Source: Chitinophaga hostae (GTDB taxonomy: Bacteria > Bacteroidota > Bacteroidia > Chitinophagales > Chitinophagaceae). From it: a stretch of 64,000 nt of DNA. The stretch is from contig NZ_JAGTXB010000001.1 in assembly GCF_018224885.1 (NCBI RefSeq), positions 310,001 through 374,000 of the forward strand, written 5' to 3'. Position numbers and translations under genes: made by a program. Shown one piece after another: positions 46,052 through 58,112 of the stretch (its first letter is position 1; each line of letters begins with the position of its first letter). The notes under the pieces were generated by a model, which saw only the letters and a program-made list of their open reading frames with translations, ran no database searches and was not told the origin of the DNA.

Positions 46052-47653
46052 TTACAGTGCTTTGATGCTCATAATATGGTTTTCGAACTCTTCACTGGGA
46101 ACTAAAGAGCGCTTTTTGATCTTGGTTTTATAGGCGTAAATAGTGTTCACGGAATACTCGAGGATCCGGGCAATTTTCTCGTTATCGCTGATCCCTATCC
46201 TGATCAGGGCAAAGATCCGGATATCGGTATTCAACAACTCATTTTCTTTCAGCATCACCTGGTTCTCTTTATCAAACAAGGCATTAAACTCCCCCACGAA
46301 ATGGGGGAATATTTTAAGGAACACCCGGTCAAAATTGGTAAAGAGTTCTTCCCGCTCCTGCCGGATATTGATATTATTAACAAGAAACCTTACTTCTGCG
46401 GGCTTTCCATCCGATAATTTCTGTTCCAGGCCTTGTTTTAATTTTTCTATTTTCCCGATGTAGGTGGCATTGATATTAAAACAATAGCCCACATACTCCT
46501 CCTTTATTTTATTGGCTTCCAGCAACTGGTTATTGATCTCCTGTTGTTTAAGATGGGCTGCCGTTATTATGCGTTGGGCGGTTTTCAGTTTTTGTACCTG
46601 CCGGAATACCGTAATGGCCAGCACCACCAGGGCAACCAGCAACAGGGTAACGATAGCGGCATAAATGAGCAACGATTTGGTTCTTTCTTCTGCCGTATTA
46701 ATTCTTTCATGTTCAATAATCGGTAAAATACTGCTCACCATCACCTTCCGCTGCCGGGCGCCATAGAATACCGCTTCCCCTATAGCCCGTTCAATACAGT
46801 GAGAGGCATTTTTAATATCGCCCCTTTCAAATAATAGCGTGGCCAAACTGTAGCTGGCCATCGTTTCTTTGGTGGACGAATGGATATCGGCAATGGCGGA
46901 CCGCGTCATCAGTACAATGGCTGTGTCTGTATTGTGTATCGCTTCGTAAATGGATCCCAGTGTACAGGCAGATATCGCCAGTTTTCGGTCGCTGATACCC
47001 GGCTGGTCCAGGTTGGGGTATATCGCCAGCGCTCCGGGAATGTCGCCCATCTTAAACAGCTGCAAACCCTTGTTGTACCTGTATTCAAAGGAATTAACCG
47101 GTATCAGCTGCAGCGCTGAGTCAATATAAGTGCTGGCCTGTTTAATATAAGCAGGCGAATAATATTTATCCTGGTTATAGTCTGCCAGATCAAAATAAAG
47201 GCGGCTTTTCATCAGGTAAAACTCAATTTTTATACTGTCCGGCGCATCGGTGGCATCAATGGTATTGACAAAAGCCATCGTTTCCGTAAACATACCGGAC
47301 GACAACAGTACATAACCCAGTTTTACCTTTGAGTCAGTGATCTTCACAGGATCGCGCAGCTGTTCGGCTAACAGCTCCAGCTGTTGTGCATATATAAAGG
47401 CGGAATCGAAATTAAAAACCTTGTAGGCATCATATAGCTGGTGGTAGATGTTAAACCGCAACACCGGGTTATTGGCCGCAGCCGGTAAACCCTGCTTGAT
47501 GCGTTCAATACCCCTTAACTTAATAGAATCGTAAACAGCCGATTTCTCCATCGCCTTATTTAACTCCTTCAATAAACTGTCTGTAGGAGTTTTGCCGGAG
47601 GCCTGGATTGTAAATAGTAAAAATAAAAACCAATAGCCCAGAATTCGATTCAT
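46052..47653 (-). CDS. DUF6377 regulator (TPR, TM, HTH)
   Basis: 533-residue protein with a signal peptide, a periplasmic TPR-like region (residues 20-300), one membrane helix (YAAIVTLLLVALVVLAITVF) near residues 325-345, a cytoplasmic coiled coil, and a C-terminal LuxR-type helix-turn-helix (DNEKIARILEYSVNTIYAYK). This is the DUF6377 family, often found beside susCD loci in Bacteroidota. It resembles SusR-like systems in which a sensor in the envelope controls nearby polysaccharide genes. It lies immediately upstream of susC in the same direction. Confidence 0.85.
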   Translation of the reverse strand: MNRILGYWFLFLLFTIQASGKTPTDSLLKELNKAMEKSAVYDSIKLRGIERIKQGLPAAANNPVLRFNIYHQLYDAYKVFNFDSAFIYAQQLELLAEQLRDPVKITDSKVKLGYVLLSSGMFTETMAFVNTIDATDAPDSIKIEFYLMKSRLYFDLADYNQDKYYSPAYIKQASTYIDSALQLIPVNSFEYRYNKGLQLFKMGDIPGALAIYPNLDQPGISDRKLAISACTLGSIYEAIHNTDTAIVLMTRSAIADIHSSTKETMASYSLATLLFERGDIKNASHCIERAIGEAVFYGARQRKVMVSSILPIIEHERINTAEERTKSLLIYAAIVTLLLVALVVLAITVFRQVQKLKTAQRIITAAHLKQQEINNQLLEANKIKEEYVGYCFNINATYIGKIEKLKQGLEQKLSDGKPAEVRFLVNNINIRQEREELFTNFDRVFLKIFPHFVGEFNALFDKENQVMLKENELLNTDIRIFALIRIGISDNEKIARILEYSVNTIYAYKTKIKKRSLVPSEEFENHIMSIKAL

Positions 47654-47721
47654 AGCATGATTGAAATGATAAAAGATCACAGGTCAGCGCTAAATTTAAG
47701 CGACTTTTTTGATATAACACA

Positions 47722-47750
47722 AAGCGCCGGTTTATTTTAAACCGGCGCTT
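47722..47750. terminator. Hairpin after the NlpE-like gene
   Basis: Perfect 12-bp stem AAGCGCCGGTTT/AAACCGGCGCTT, 5-nt loop, between the NlpE-like gene and the DUF6377 start. T-tracts are weak; termination is likely from stem strength only. Confidence 0.55.
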
Positions 47751-47779
47751 ATTTATCATTCAATTTTGTTGTAAAAATG

Positions 47780-48220
47780 CTATAAAACCTTTTTTAGGGT
47801 GTAATTAAGATTACTCTCTATCGTTTTCTGGTCCGAATCAAGCAGCTTTAACTCATGCTCATCTACCTGCTGCAGGTAACGTTGCAGGTTTTTGTCTTTT
47901 TCGGGATTGATCAGGATCATGGTCGCTCCGGGATCGGACGGAATGCCATGTACGATGGAGTAAGTGCCTTCACTGCGCAAGGTCTGGTTTTTTCCCTGGT
48001 AGGTTTCTGTCATTTTAAATTGGGTATCCGGTGGCCGGTGTAAGGAAAGCTCCGTAATGATGCCCTCACAGTCTGCACAGGGTAAGGTGCCCGAATAAGT
48101 AACCCAGGTGGCAGTATCGGTTCCGGCAACGTTGTCCGGGTTATCGGCAACACCGGAAGATCCTTTATGTTGGCAGGCGGCAAGCACTGTGCATATTAAC
48201 AATAGCGGCAGGTATTTCAT
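47780..48220 (-). CDS. NlpE-like lipoprotein
   Basis: 146 residues starting MKYLPLLLICTVLAACQHKG (lipobox LAAC). The NlpE N-terminal core is visible: TYSGTLPCADCEGIITELSL with the CADC (CxxC) motif, then TYQGKNQTLRSEGTYSI. NlpE in other bacteria reports lipoprotein-traffic and surface stress. Nothing here shows which pathway applies. The start seven codons downstream of the longest frame is chosen for the signal peptide. Confidence 0.83.
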   Translation of the reverse strand: MKYLPLLLICTVLAACQHKGSSGVADNPDNVAGTDTATWVTYSGTLPCADCEGIITELSLHRPPDTQFKMTETYQGKNQTLRSEGTYSIVHGIPSDPGATMILINPEKDKNLQRYLQQVDEHELKLLDSDQKTIESNLNYTLKKVL

Positions 48221-48267
48221 GAAGCAGGTTTTCTGTTTCATAACAATAAACGCTCTCTATTGTTTTT

Positions 48268-49416
48268 TTACGGAACAATCTCAAATACGAAAAACTGGTT
48301 TTCTTCCAGCGGCGAAAAATTATTGTCGGCCACAAACACCAGGCTTTGATGCCCGTTGGGCAAAACAGGACCAAAAGTAACCCCCTCAATATTATCTATA
48401 TATTTTCCCAGGCTGCTGAAATCCAGCAGTAACGATTTGGTAGCCGGTTTAAAGTGGGTATCTGTTTGCAGTGAATTAACCCTACTGATATCAGTAGCCC
48501 CGGTCAGGTCTGTTATAAATACTTTAATGGTGCAATCTTTTACGCCGGTGGAAAAAGAGCGTTCTATTGTCAGCATTTTTTTGTCGGATAACACCATGAT
48601 ATCGGAGATGCCGTTTACCTTAAATGCATTGGGTGGTGTAGCGGGGAACGCTACGGGTTCCAGCTTGTAAGCGTATTGGGCCACCGGTTGCCGGGTAGCG
48701 CTATTATATTTTATGATGCGGGTATAGGCGGTGGTATCGCGAATATCTGCCCGGGGGCCATCTTCATAACGGGGTTCTTCCAAACTCACATAGGTATATT
48801 TATAGCCGGGCGTAAATCCAAGTCCTTCAAACACACCGTTGCGCCGCGGGCCATTCTCTGTGGCCTGCATCCGGAACTGTGCCGGTAATGAAAAAGCGTC
48901 AATATACCGGCCGTCAGTCGTGATTTCATATACGCCGGGGTTGGTAACGATGGTATCTTTTTCATTCACTATCCGCTCTCCTTCGCTGCTCCATACGAGG
49001 CAATGTTTTTTTGCATTATATCTTAATGCTTCCGGGTCGGGGGTAAGTGCAGCATTGGTTTTACTATTAGGATAGGCGTTGCCGTTAGGTTGTAACAGGG
49101 TGGTCACCGCAGTGAATTGTACACTGTCGAACGATTTATCGGAAAAATAGAGTTTAGCCGTATAAAAACGTGCCGGGTTCAACGCGGAGCGGTCATCACA
49201 AATAAGATAATATTGTCCGGCAGCCGCGTCATAATCTATACCGGATAGGCCACCGGTAAGCGTGCCTTTGTATGGAAAATTAAACGGAACATTATATTGA
49301 CCTATCAATTTCAGCTGGCCAAAATCCTTTCCGGTATTGGCGGTTTTACGGGTAGTACTGCAACTGAAAATGAAAAACAGCATAAGTATGCCCAGAAAAA
49401 GCGGGTATTTTTTCAT
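48268..49416 (-). CDS. Phytase-like esterase lipoprotein
   Basis: 382-residue lipoprotein (FLGILMLFFIFSCS, Cys lipobox). It matches the 'esterase-like activity of phytase' beta-propeller family: GGLSGIDYDAAAGQYYLICD, DPEALRYNAKKHCLVWSSEG, GVFEGLGFTPGYKYTYVSLE. The substrate is unknown and phytase activity has not been shown for most relatives. It follows upstream of the NlpE-like gene in one direction, 47 bp apart. Confidence 0.85.
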   Translation of the reverse strand: MKKYPLFLGILMLFFIFSCSTTRKTANTGKDFGQLKLIGQYNVPFNFPYKGTLTGGLSGIDYDAAAGQYYLICDDRSALNPARFYTAKLYFSDKSFDSVQFTAVTTLLQPNGNAYPNSKTNAALTPDPEALRYNAKKHCLVWSSEGERIVNEKDTIVTNPGVYEITTDGRYIDAFSLPAQFRMQATENGPRRNGVFEGLGFTPGYKYTYVSLEEPRYEDGPRADIRDTTAYTRIIKYNSATRQPVAQYAYKLEPVAFPATPPNAFKVNGISDIMVLSDKKMLTIERSFSTGVKDCTIKVFITDLTGATDISRVNSLQTDTHFKPATKSLLLDFSSLGKYIDNIEGVTFGPVLPNGHQSLVFVADNNFSPLEENQFFVFEIVP

Positions 49417-49506
49417 GGCGCCAAGTTAGGAAATCTCCTGCATACAACATGGGAAGGCCGGTCCTGAAGAACCAGCCTTATTTCCATCTGACCAACTATA
49501 AGCGTA

Positions 49507-49917
49507 CTAAGCTTTTATAAATAATTTGGCGATGGCCAGTACCTGGTCCATGGTCAAAGGTTCATCGAAAGATTCAGAAGCGCTGTTGGCGCCAATGTTA
49601 CCCAATGCGGCAATATCTGCATTCGCCTGTGAAGTGACTTCCTCCCCTGCATATACAGGGTTCACCGCCGTTGTGGTAATACCGCTCTGATTAAGCGTGA
49701 TCCAGGGCTTCAATGCATTGGTGGCGCCGAACTGCCCGATGGCGCGACGCATGGACCGGATATGCGACGCATGCCGTGCTTCTACTGAATGAATCGCCAG
49801 GGCGGCAGTTAACATGGTGGCATTGCTTTGTACATTCCCTGCGGTTTTCATTAGTGCCGGCAGGTACGCTCGCGCAGACACCTGATCGTCATATACGGGG
49901 TGTTGTAAAAAGCGGTT
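49507..49917 (-). pseudogene. Ferritin-like domain protein, N-terminal part lost
   Basis: The frame open from 49917 gives NRFLQHPVYDDQVSARAYLPALMKTAGN followed by LTAALAIHSVEARHASHIRSMR, the C-terminal half of a Bacteroidota ferritin-like domain (VEARHASHIR helix). The N-terminal half (signal peptide and first helices) is missing and an in-frame stop lies just upstream. A GTG at 49881 could start a 124-residue remnant. It therefore looks like a truncated gene rather than a working protein. Confidence 0.7.
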
Positions 49918-49960
49918 TCAAAAAGAGTAAAATAATTTCAATCAAAAAGTGGAGGTTGAA

Positions 49961-50013
49961 AAAAATAAAAATTCCCCGCTTAGCAGGTGAGTAAAACCCG
50001 CTAAACAGGGAAT
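49961..50013 (-). terminator. Terminator after the small membrane protein gene
   Basis: Minus-strand stem of about 14 bp with mismatches (ATTCCC...GCTAA against TTAGC...GGGAAT) followed by a run of Ts (TTTTTATTTTTTT). Confidence 0.75.
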
Positions 50014-50029
50014 AAGAAGCTGTGCAATC

Positions 50030-50182
50030 CTATATGGACCGGCCTCTGATTATATTAACAAGAATAGCAATAATAGCTAACACAAGCAATGCATGTATTA
50101 ATCCTCCTGCTGAGTACACAAAGAATCCTAGTATCCACCCTATAATGAGAATTACGGCGATTAAATAAAGTAGGCTGTTCAT
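50030..50182 (-). CDS. Lmo0937-type 50-residue membrane protein
   Basis: A 50-residue frame starting MNSLLYLIAVILIIGWILGF and ending IAILVNIIRGRSI: two membrane helices with a glycine turn (FVYSAGGLIHALL). This matches the Lmo0937 family of small hydrophobic proteins, common in Bacteroidota. It is too short for standard length filters. A strong terminator follows the stop. Function unknown. Confidence 0.8.
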   Translation of the reverse strand: MNSLLYLIAVILIIGWILGFFVYSAGGLIHALLVLAIIAILVNIIRGRSI

Positions 50183-50440
50183 ATTTCAAGGATTTGATTC
50201 ATTTATTGTACTAAAAAATTTATGCCAATCAGCTAACAGCCCGGTTTATAGTTATCCCGGCGTTGCAAACATGGCGCTGGTGTGGAAGCTTCTCCACCAT
50301 CCGTGAAAAAAAAGGACGGGATTAAGCGTGCTCACCTTCCCGAAATACTTTATCATAAAGGGTTTAGTAAAATGGAGGCATTTTTGAAAATAGATTTAGT
50401 ATGCAACAGCGACTATTTTTTTAACCATAAATTTTTGATT

Positions 50441-50896
50441 ATGCTACAGGAAGAAAAATTGGTAACCCTTTTAAGCGATCTCGTGAAAATTAACAATGAC
50501 CGGATAGAAGGATATACGAGTGCAAAGGCGGCAACGGAAGATCAGGATATCAAAGCACTGTTTCAGCATATGATCAACGATAGTGAAAAGTATGTGACAG
50601 AACTGAATAAGCTGTTAGTGGCGCAGGGCGCAGATGTGGAAGCAGATACAACTATCAGCGGCAAACTATATCGTACCTGGATGGCTATAAAAACCATCTT
50701 TACAGGTACCGACAGGTATACGCTCTTTTCGTCCTGTGAGTATCGGGAAGATGCGGTACAACGCGCCTATGCAGATGCGTTGGGTAGCGACACCCCCATG
50801 CCGTACAGTGTGCGGGAATTGATTGCCCGTCAACAGGCCAATCTTAAAGAGGCGCATAACACTATCAAAAGCTATCGGGATGTGGTGAGCCAATAA
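50441..50896 (+). CDS. DUF2383 / PA2169-family four-helix protein
   Basis: 151-residue protein in the PA2169/DUF2383 four-helix-bundle family: VTLLSDLVKINNDRIEGYTS, QHMINDSEKYVTELNKLL, CEYREDAVQRAYADAL, and a last helix ending KSYRDVVSQ. These are small stress-linked ferritin-like bundles with uncertain function. The longer frame to 50282 has a low-complexity, lysine-rich start without homology; the family begins at MLQEEK (50441). Confidence 0.82.
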   Translation: MLQEEKLVTLLSDLVKINNDRIEGYTSAKAATEDQDIKALFQHMINDSEKYVTELNKLLVAQGADVEADTTISGKLYRTWMAIKTIFTGTDRYTLFSSCEYREDAVQRAYADALGSDTPMPYSVRELIARQQANLKEAHNTIKSYRDVVSQ

Positions 50897-50989
50897 CAAT
50901 ATTCCGTGCATTCGGCCCTCGTCTGTTCTTTTTGTTCAAATAGGGGTAGAAGCGGGTTATTCACAATGGCCATGTTATTTTTGAAGTAA

Positions 50990-51082
50990 TGAAATTCCAA
51001 TCATACTTATATTGATAAGTAATATGGCAACTACGGGATTTTCGGTACAGGGCTGCTTCCCGGATACGAAGCAGCCCTTTTT
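50990..51082 (+). ncRNA. Candidate small RNA
   Basis: TATTTTTG box (50976-50983), then about 90 nt with an inner hairpin ACTTAT/ATAAGT (51005-51020) and a strong terminator GGGCTGCTTC/GAAGCAGCCC (51050-51077) followed by TTTTT. It contains no obvious frame. An sRNA or an unread tail of the DUF2383 transcript are both possible. Confidence 0.45.
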
Positions 51083-51185
51083 ATGCCCGTTAAAAACAGC
51101 CTGGAAACGACCTGTTCAGTGCCTGAAATTACCTGGATAAATTAGTTGCTGTTCATTGTCGGGGATTCTGTTCATTTTGTTCAGT

Positions 51186-51324
51186 TTAGTTTTGCCCTTT
51201 CTAATGTCTATCTGCTGTACTATCTTTATCTGGATTGAGAGAAGTAACTCTGTATATATACCTTTTAACCTCCCCCATGAAAAACAATAATAAGAACCAG
51301 GTGGCCTAACCAGCCACCTTTTTT
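51186..51324 (+). ncRNA. Candidate short transcript with a 10-codon frame
   Basis: A TAGTTTTG box at 51186-51193 leads to an intrinsic terminator at 51299-51324 (AGGTGGC/GCCACCT then TTTTTT). Between them lies the frame 51277-51309, encoding MKNNNKNQVA and stopping in the terminator loop. The end of thiH (51323) overlaps the T-tract from the other strand. A short peptide or leader function is speculative. Confidence 0.3.
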
Positions 51325-52435
51325 AATGTCCCGAAAAAGCAGGATCCCAATCTTTCCAAACCGGTTCGTATCCCTGACCTTTCAGCATAGCGGCAATCGC
51401 AGCCGCGCTTCTGTCGTCAGAAATTTCAAATTGTTCCAGCGACTGCAAATCTACCGTATACCCTCCGGGGTTGGTTTTGGAGGCGGCACTCATGGCTGTG
51501 ATGCCCAGGTGAACAATATGATCCCTGAATTTCTCTTCTTCCCGGGTAGAAATACTCAGCTCCACTTCCTGGTTAAATAGCCGGTAGGCACAGATCAGTT
51601 GCACCAGCTCGCGGTCGCTCATGACAACTTTAGGGGTTAGTCCGCCGGAAAATGGACGCAACCGGGGGAATGAAATGCTGTATTTTGTTTGCCAGTATGT
51701 TTTTTCCAGGTAAGACAGGTGCAGAGCTGTGAAAAAGCTGTCGGTCCTCCAGTCCTCCAGCCCTATCAATACCCCCAGCCCCATTTTATGAATCCCTGCG
51801 CGGCCCAGGCGGTCCGGCGTTTCCAGCCGGTAGTCAAAATTTGACTTGCGCCCTTTGGGGTGATGCTTTTTATAGTCGTCCTGGTGATAGGTTTCCTGGT
51901 ATACCAGTACGGCATGTAGTCCTTCTTCCGTCAGCTCCCGGTAGTCCTGCTCATCCATGGGCTGCACCTCCATGGAGATATTTGAGAAATGCGGTCGCAG
52001 CAGTTGCAGCACCTTTTTGAAATAGTCTGTTCCCACCTGCTGATGGGCCTCACCGGTTACCAGCAGTACATGATCAAATCCCATTTCCTTGATAGCGGCT
52101 GTTTCCATTAATATTTCTGCCGGGGTCAGGGTTTTGCGACGGATTTTGTTATCGAGACTAAACCCGCAATAGGTGCAGATGTTCTGACATTCGTTCGACA
52201 AATACATGGGGATATACATCTGCATGGTATTGCCAAATCGCTGCCGGGTAAGGGCATTGCTGATAGCGGCCATTTGACCGAGGTAGGGTGCTGCAGCAGG
52301 TGAAATAAGGGCGGCAAAATCGTCCAGCGTGCGGCGCTGCTGATGCAGGGCCTGCTCCACATCCCGGGATGTTTTAGCATAAATACCGGTTTTTACCTCA
52401 TTCCACTCATACTGATCAAATATGCTTTTAAACAT
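51323..52435 (-). CDS. thiH: 2-iminoacetate synthase ThiH
   Basis: 370-residue radical-SAM enzyme with the cluster motif CQNICTYCGFS (CxxxCxxC) at about residues 84-94 and GEAHQQVGTDYF, SMEVQPMDEQDYREL. It cleaves tyrosine to 2-iminoacetate (dehydroglycine) for the thiazole ring, as part of a complex with ThiG. It ends the thiamine operon here, since the next gene-like region on this strand is a terminator and other genes. No thiF follows, unlike the usual order. Confidence 0.94.
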   Translation of the reverse strand: MFKSIFDQYEWNEVKTGIYAKTSRDVEQALHQQRRTLDDFAALISPAAAPYLGQMAAISNALTRQRFGNTMQMYIPMYLSNECQNICTYCGFSLDNKIRRKTLTPAEILMETAAIKEMGFDHVLLVTGEAHQQVGTDYFKKVLQLLRPHFSNISMEVQPMDEQDYRELTEEGLHAVLVYQETYHQDDYKKHHPKGRKSNFDYRLETPDRLGRAGIHKMGLGVLIGLEDWRTDSFFTALHLSYLEKTYWQTKYSISFPRLRPFSGGLTPKVVMSDRELVQLICAYRLFNQEVELSISTREEEKFRDHIVHLGITAMSAASKTNPGGYTVDLQSLEQFEISDDRSAAAIAAMLKGQGYEPVWKDWDPAFSGH

Positions 52436-52464
52436 GATGAAGAATTAGTTAGATGATAAAATGA

Positions 52465-53238
52465 TCAGGCCTCATCGAGAAAGGCAATCAGCGGGCTGGA
52501 AGCAACTGCCTGCTGGCTGCTGCCGGGTAAACCGGCCTCATATGCCATCCTGCCGGCTTCTACGCCTGCCTTGAAGGCTGCTGCCATTTGAACCGGGTTG
52601 CGGGCCACCGCGATGGCGGTATTTACCAATACGGCGCTGGCGCCCATTTCCATGGCTTGTGCCGCATGGGACGGGCTGCCAATACCGGCGTCTACAATCA
52701 CCGGAATATTGCTTTGTGCGATAATGATTTCCAGGAAGTCGAATGTTTTCAAACCTTTATTGCTGCCAATGGGTGATCCAAGTGGCATCACTGCCGCAGT
52801 ACCTGTTTCTTCCAGGCGTTTGCATAAAACCGGGTCGGCATGTACATAAGGCAGTACCACGAAGCCCAGTTTCACCAGTTCGGCAGCGGCCTGTAAGGTT
52901 TCTATGGGATCCGGCATCAGGTAGCGCGGATCCGGATGGATTTCGAGTTTTATCCAGTTGGTTTCCAGGGCTTCCCGGGCCAGTTGCGCCGCATACACGG
53001 CTTCTTTGGCGGTACGCACACCGGAAGTATTGGGCAACAGGTGTATCCGCGGATGCGCCAGGTGTTGCAGCATATCATCTGCCTTGTTATCCATTTCTAC
53101 CCGCTTCAATGCTACCGTTACGAGCTCGCTGCCGGAGGCCAGTAAAGCGCTTTCCATGACAGCGGTAGAGGAAAATTTTCCGGTACCGGTAAACAACCGG
53201 GAGGAGAACTGTCTGCCGGCTATGATTAAAGGTTCCAT
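52465..53238 (-). CDS. thiG: Thiazole synthase ThiG
   Basis: 257-residue TIM-barrel enzyme: [73 protein letters not shown], and [18 protein letters not shown] end ([20 protein letters not shown]). It builds the thiazole phosphate from 1-deoxyxylulose-5-phosphate, ThiS-thiocarboxylate and the ThiH product. It overlaps thiE by 13 bp. Confidence 0.95.
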   Translation of the reverse strand: MEPLIIAGRQFSSRLFTGTGKFSSTAVMESALLASGSELVTVALKRVEMDNKADDMLQHLAHPRIHLLPNTSGVRTAKEAVYAAQLAREALETNWIKLEIHPDPRYLMPDPIETLQAAAELVKLGFVVLPYVHADPVLCKRLEETGTAAVMPLGSPIGSNKGLKTFDFLEIIIAQSNIPVIVDAGIGSPSHAAQAMEMGASAVLVNTAIAVARNPVQMAAAFKAGVEAGRMAYEAGLPGSSQQAVASSPLIAFLDEA

Positions 53239-53858
53239 GTGGGTGTTTGATTTAACTGTTGATGAATATGATGTACCACTGTTTGCCTGTTTGCCGCATG
53301 GGTAATTAACCCGCTTACAGCCACACCGTATACCCCGGCTGCCAGCAACGCCGGAATATCTTCCAGCAAAATACCGCCGATGGCAATAACGGGAATGGCT
53401 ATATTTTTTTTCTGCAGAGCCTGAATAATAGACTGGTAGCCACTCAATCCCAGAATGGGACTAAGGTTTTGTTTGGTGGTGGTAAACCGGAACGGCCCCA
53501 CACCTACATAACTCGCGCCGTCGGCAACATGTTGCAGGATATCTTCCAGGGTGTTGGCAGTACCTCCCACTATCATTTCCGGACCGGTAATAACCCGGGC
53601 TTCGGCTACCGACATATCCAGTTTACCTACATGCACGCCCGCTGCGCCTACAGCAACCGCTATTTGCGGGTGATCGTTGATGATCAGGGAAGCCTGGTAA
53701 CGGTCGCATATTTTTTTGACTGCTTCCGCAACCGGTAAAATGGTTTCCGCTGGTTCATTTTTGATGCGCAGCTGTATCCATTTACAGCCGGCATCGCAGG
53801 CAGCAAGGATGTTGTCGGTATGGTGAGGTTGCGATATATAATGTAATGTGCTGATCAT
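53226..53858 (-). CDS. thiE: Thiamine phosphate synthase ThiE
   Basis: 210-residue barrel that joins hydroxymethylpyrimidine-PP and thiazole phosphate. Motifs: [46 protein letters not shown] and [30 protein letters not shown]. It overlaps thiD by 4 bp (ATGA type). This is the better of the two ThiE-like copies in the operon. Confidence 0.93.
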   Translation of the reverse strand: MISTLHYISQPHHTDNILAACDAGCKWIQLRIKNEPAETILPVAEAVKKICDRYQASLIINDHPQIAVAVGAAGVHVGKLDMSVAEARVITGPEMIVGGTANTLEDILQHVADGASYVGVGPFRFTTTKQNLSPILGLSGYQSIIQALQKKNIAIPVIAIGGILLEDIPALLAAGVYGVAVSGLITHAANRQTVVHHIHQQLNQTPTWNL

Positions 53859-54582
53859 AAGTGATGATAACCTGTTAAAGATGAATGACTGGCCAATAGT
53901 TTTTCCGTATATGCCTTTCCGTTAGCACAAGCCTCTTCGAGCGACTGGCCTTGTGCCAGGCCGGCGGTAACAGCGGCAGATAATACACAGCCGGAGCCAT
54001 GCTTGGGATACACGTTACGCAGTACCGGCTCAAAAGTATGTATCACATCGCCGGTGTATAAAGTGTCGTAGCCTGGTTTGCTTTTATGATGACCTCCTTT
54101 GAGCAATACGGCGCAGTGGTCGGATAATTGCCTGGCGGCGGCTTCGCCGTCGGCGCCGCCGGCCAATAGCAGCGCCTCATCGTAATTGGGCGTGAGCAGG
54201 TATATTTCAGACAACAGTTCTTTCCACGACTGCAGCTGTATGGTATTATGAAACGTGTATCCGGCAGATGCTTTCAGCACGGGGTCGAGGATAATGCGGA
54301 TACCGGGCGACAGCAGTTTTATTTGCCGCACGAGTTCCAGTAAGGATTGTAAATCCGCCACGATACCAATTTTGCAATACTTCAGCTGACAGGCGGTCAA
54401 TAACGGTTTTGCCTGCGCCAGTATATGCGTTACCGGTAGCCATTCCACTGATACAAACTGGTTGGGTGTTTGTATCGTAATGGCTGTACACACTCCCATC
54501 CCGTATACCCGGTGCTGTTCAAATGTTTTTATATCTGCCAGTAAACCCGCTCCCCCACTGGGGTCCAGTCCTGCAAAGCTCA

Positions 54583-54607
<25 letters not shown>
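53855..54607 (-). CDS. thiD: Hydroxymethylpyrimidine (phosphate) kinase ThiD
   Basis: 250-residue ribokinase-fold enzyme: FAGLDPSGGAGLLADIKTFE at the N-terminus, GMGVCTAITIQTPNQF, IILDPVLKASAGYTF and the kinase end LRNVYPKHGSGCVLSAAVTA. It phosphorylates HMP and HMP-P. It overlaps the upstream ThiE-like gene by 25 bp. Length and motifs normal. Confidence 0.94.
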
Positions 54608-57334
<2,727 letters not shown>

Positions 57335-57389
57335 AATAAATTGGAATTTTGGTGAAACAATAAACTTTAAGGATGTGGAAAGATGAGAA

Positions 57390-57490
57390 AGGTTCAGTTA
57401 CTTTTCCCTACGGCAGTATGAGCTGCTTCAGGTACTGAGGGTATCATCTCAGTTTATTCTCCTGTAAACAGGGAATAAACACCCCTAAAG
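57390..57490 (-). promoter_or_regulatory. TPP riboswitch (THI element)
   Basis: On the minus strand: TTTAGGGGTG, CTGAGATGATACCC, ACCTGA, then ATACTGCCGTAGGGAAAAGT, the canonical order and consensus of the thi box (CUGAGA...ACCUGA...GCGUAGGGAA). It lies in the thiS leader, about 55 nt before the start codon, with no strong terminator stem between, which suggests control of translation rather than transcription. Binding of TPP should turn the operon off. Confidence 0.94.
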
Positions 57491-57498
57491 TGTGGGTA

Positions 57499-57506
57499 TA
57501 AAAGTA
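57499..57506 (-). promoter_or_regulatory. -7 promoter box of the thi operon
   Basis: TACTTTTA on the minus strand (one base off TAnnTTTG) just upstream of the riboswitch. Confidence 0.4.
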
Positions 57507-57520
57507 ATACATTTTTTAAG

Positions 57521-57618
57521 AAATACGAATTACGAATTATGAATTGCGGATTTGTGGGAAGATTGTCTGTTATTATCTTCCCACAAATCCGCAATTCATA
57601 ATTCGTAATTCGTAATTT
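57521..57618. repeat. Heptamer-armed hairpin C1
   Basis: Arms 57521-57563 and 57575-57618 match over 43 bp with a single-base length difference; loop 11 nt. Outer arms are 7-bp words ATTACGA/ATTATGA, the inner arm GCGGATTTGTGGGAAGAT. It lies between the thi promoter and the divergent lipoprotein gene, whose ATG at 57625 is six bases from its end, so it fills that gene's whole upstream region. Confidence 0.92.
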
Positions 57619-57624
57619 TAAATC

Positions 57625-58107
57625 ATGGTAAGATTCAATTTAGTGTGTTTATTGATACTGGCCGTTGCCTGTAATGGGGCAAAGCATCGGGAGGTGGTGA
57701 AAGAAGAGGAGGTGGTGCTGGACGACAGCAGCCTGGTTAGTATCGCAGACAGCAGTAATGCCGGCATTACTGACAGCATCGCTGCTGTTGCGGATACACT
57801 GCACGTAGATGCAGCTAAACTCATAGGTAGGTGGATACAGCCCGTAGCGGGCCTGGATAAAGAAACGCAGGGTTTTCAACTCAGAAAGAACGGAACCGCC
57901 AAATCCATTAACATGTACACGCTGGTGTATGAGAAATGGAAGCTGACGCACGACACCTTGTTACTATGGAATCATTCCGAAGGTGTAAAAGATACTTCCA
58001 CTATTGTGGATACTACGATCATCAAAGAATTATCGGACACCTCACTGGTACTGTTCCCGGTGAAAGCCGCCGAGGGCTATGTGGAAAAGTACCGCAGGCA
58101 AAACTAG
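57625..58107 (+). CDS. Lipocalin-like lipoprotein
   Basis: 160-residue lipoprotein (LVCLLILAVACNGAK; lipobox). After a Glu/Val linker (EEEVVLDD) and a Ser/Asp-rich stretch, the C-terminal half LIGRWIQPVAGLDKETQGFQ onwards resembles small lipocalin-fold proteins of Bacteroidota. The start is next to hairpin C1 with no clear ribosome site, which is normal in this phylum. No function can be assigned. Confidence 0.7.
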   Translation: MVRFNLVCLLILAVACNGAKHREVVKEEEVVLDDSSLVSIADSSNAGITDSIAAVADTLHVDAAKLIGRWIQPVAGLDKETQGFQLRKNGTAKSINMYTLVYEKWKLTHDTLLLWNHSEGVKDTSTIVDTTIIKELSDTSLVLFPVKAAEGYVEKYRRQN

Positions 58108-58112
58108 ATCCA

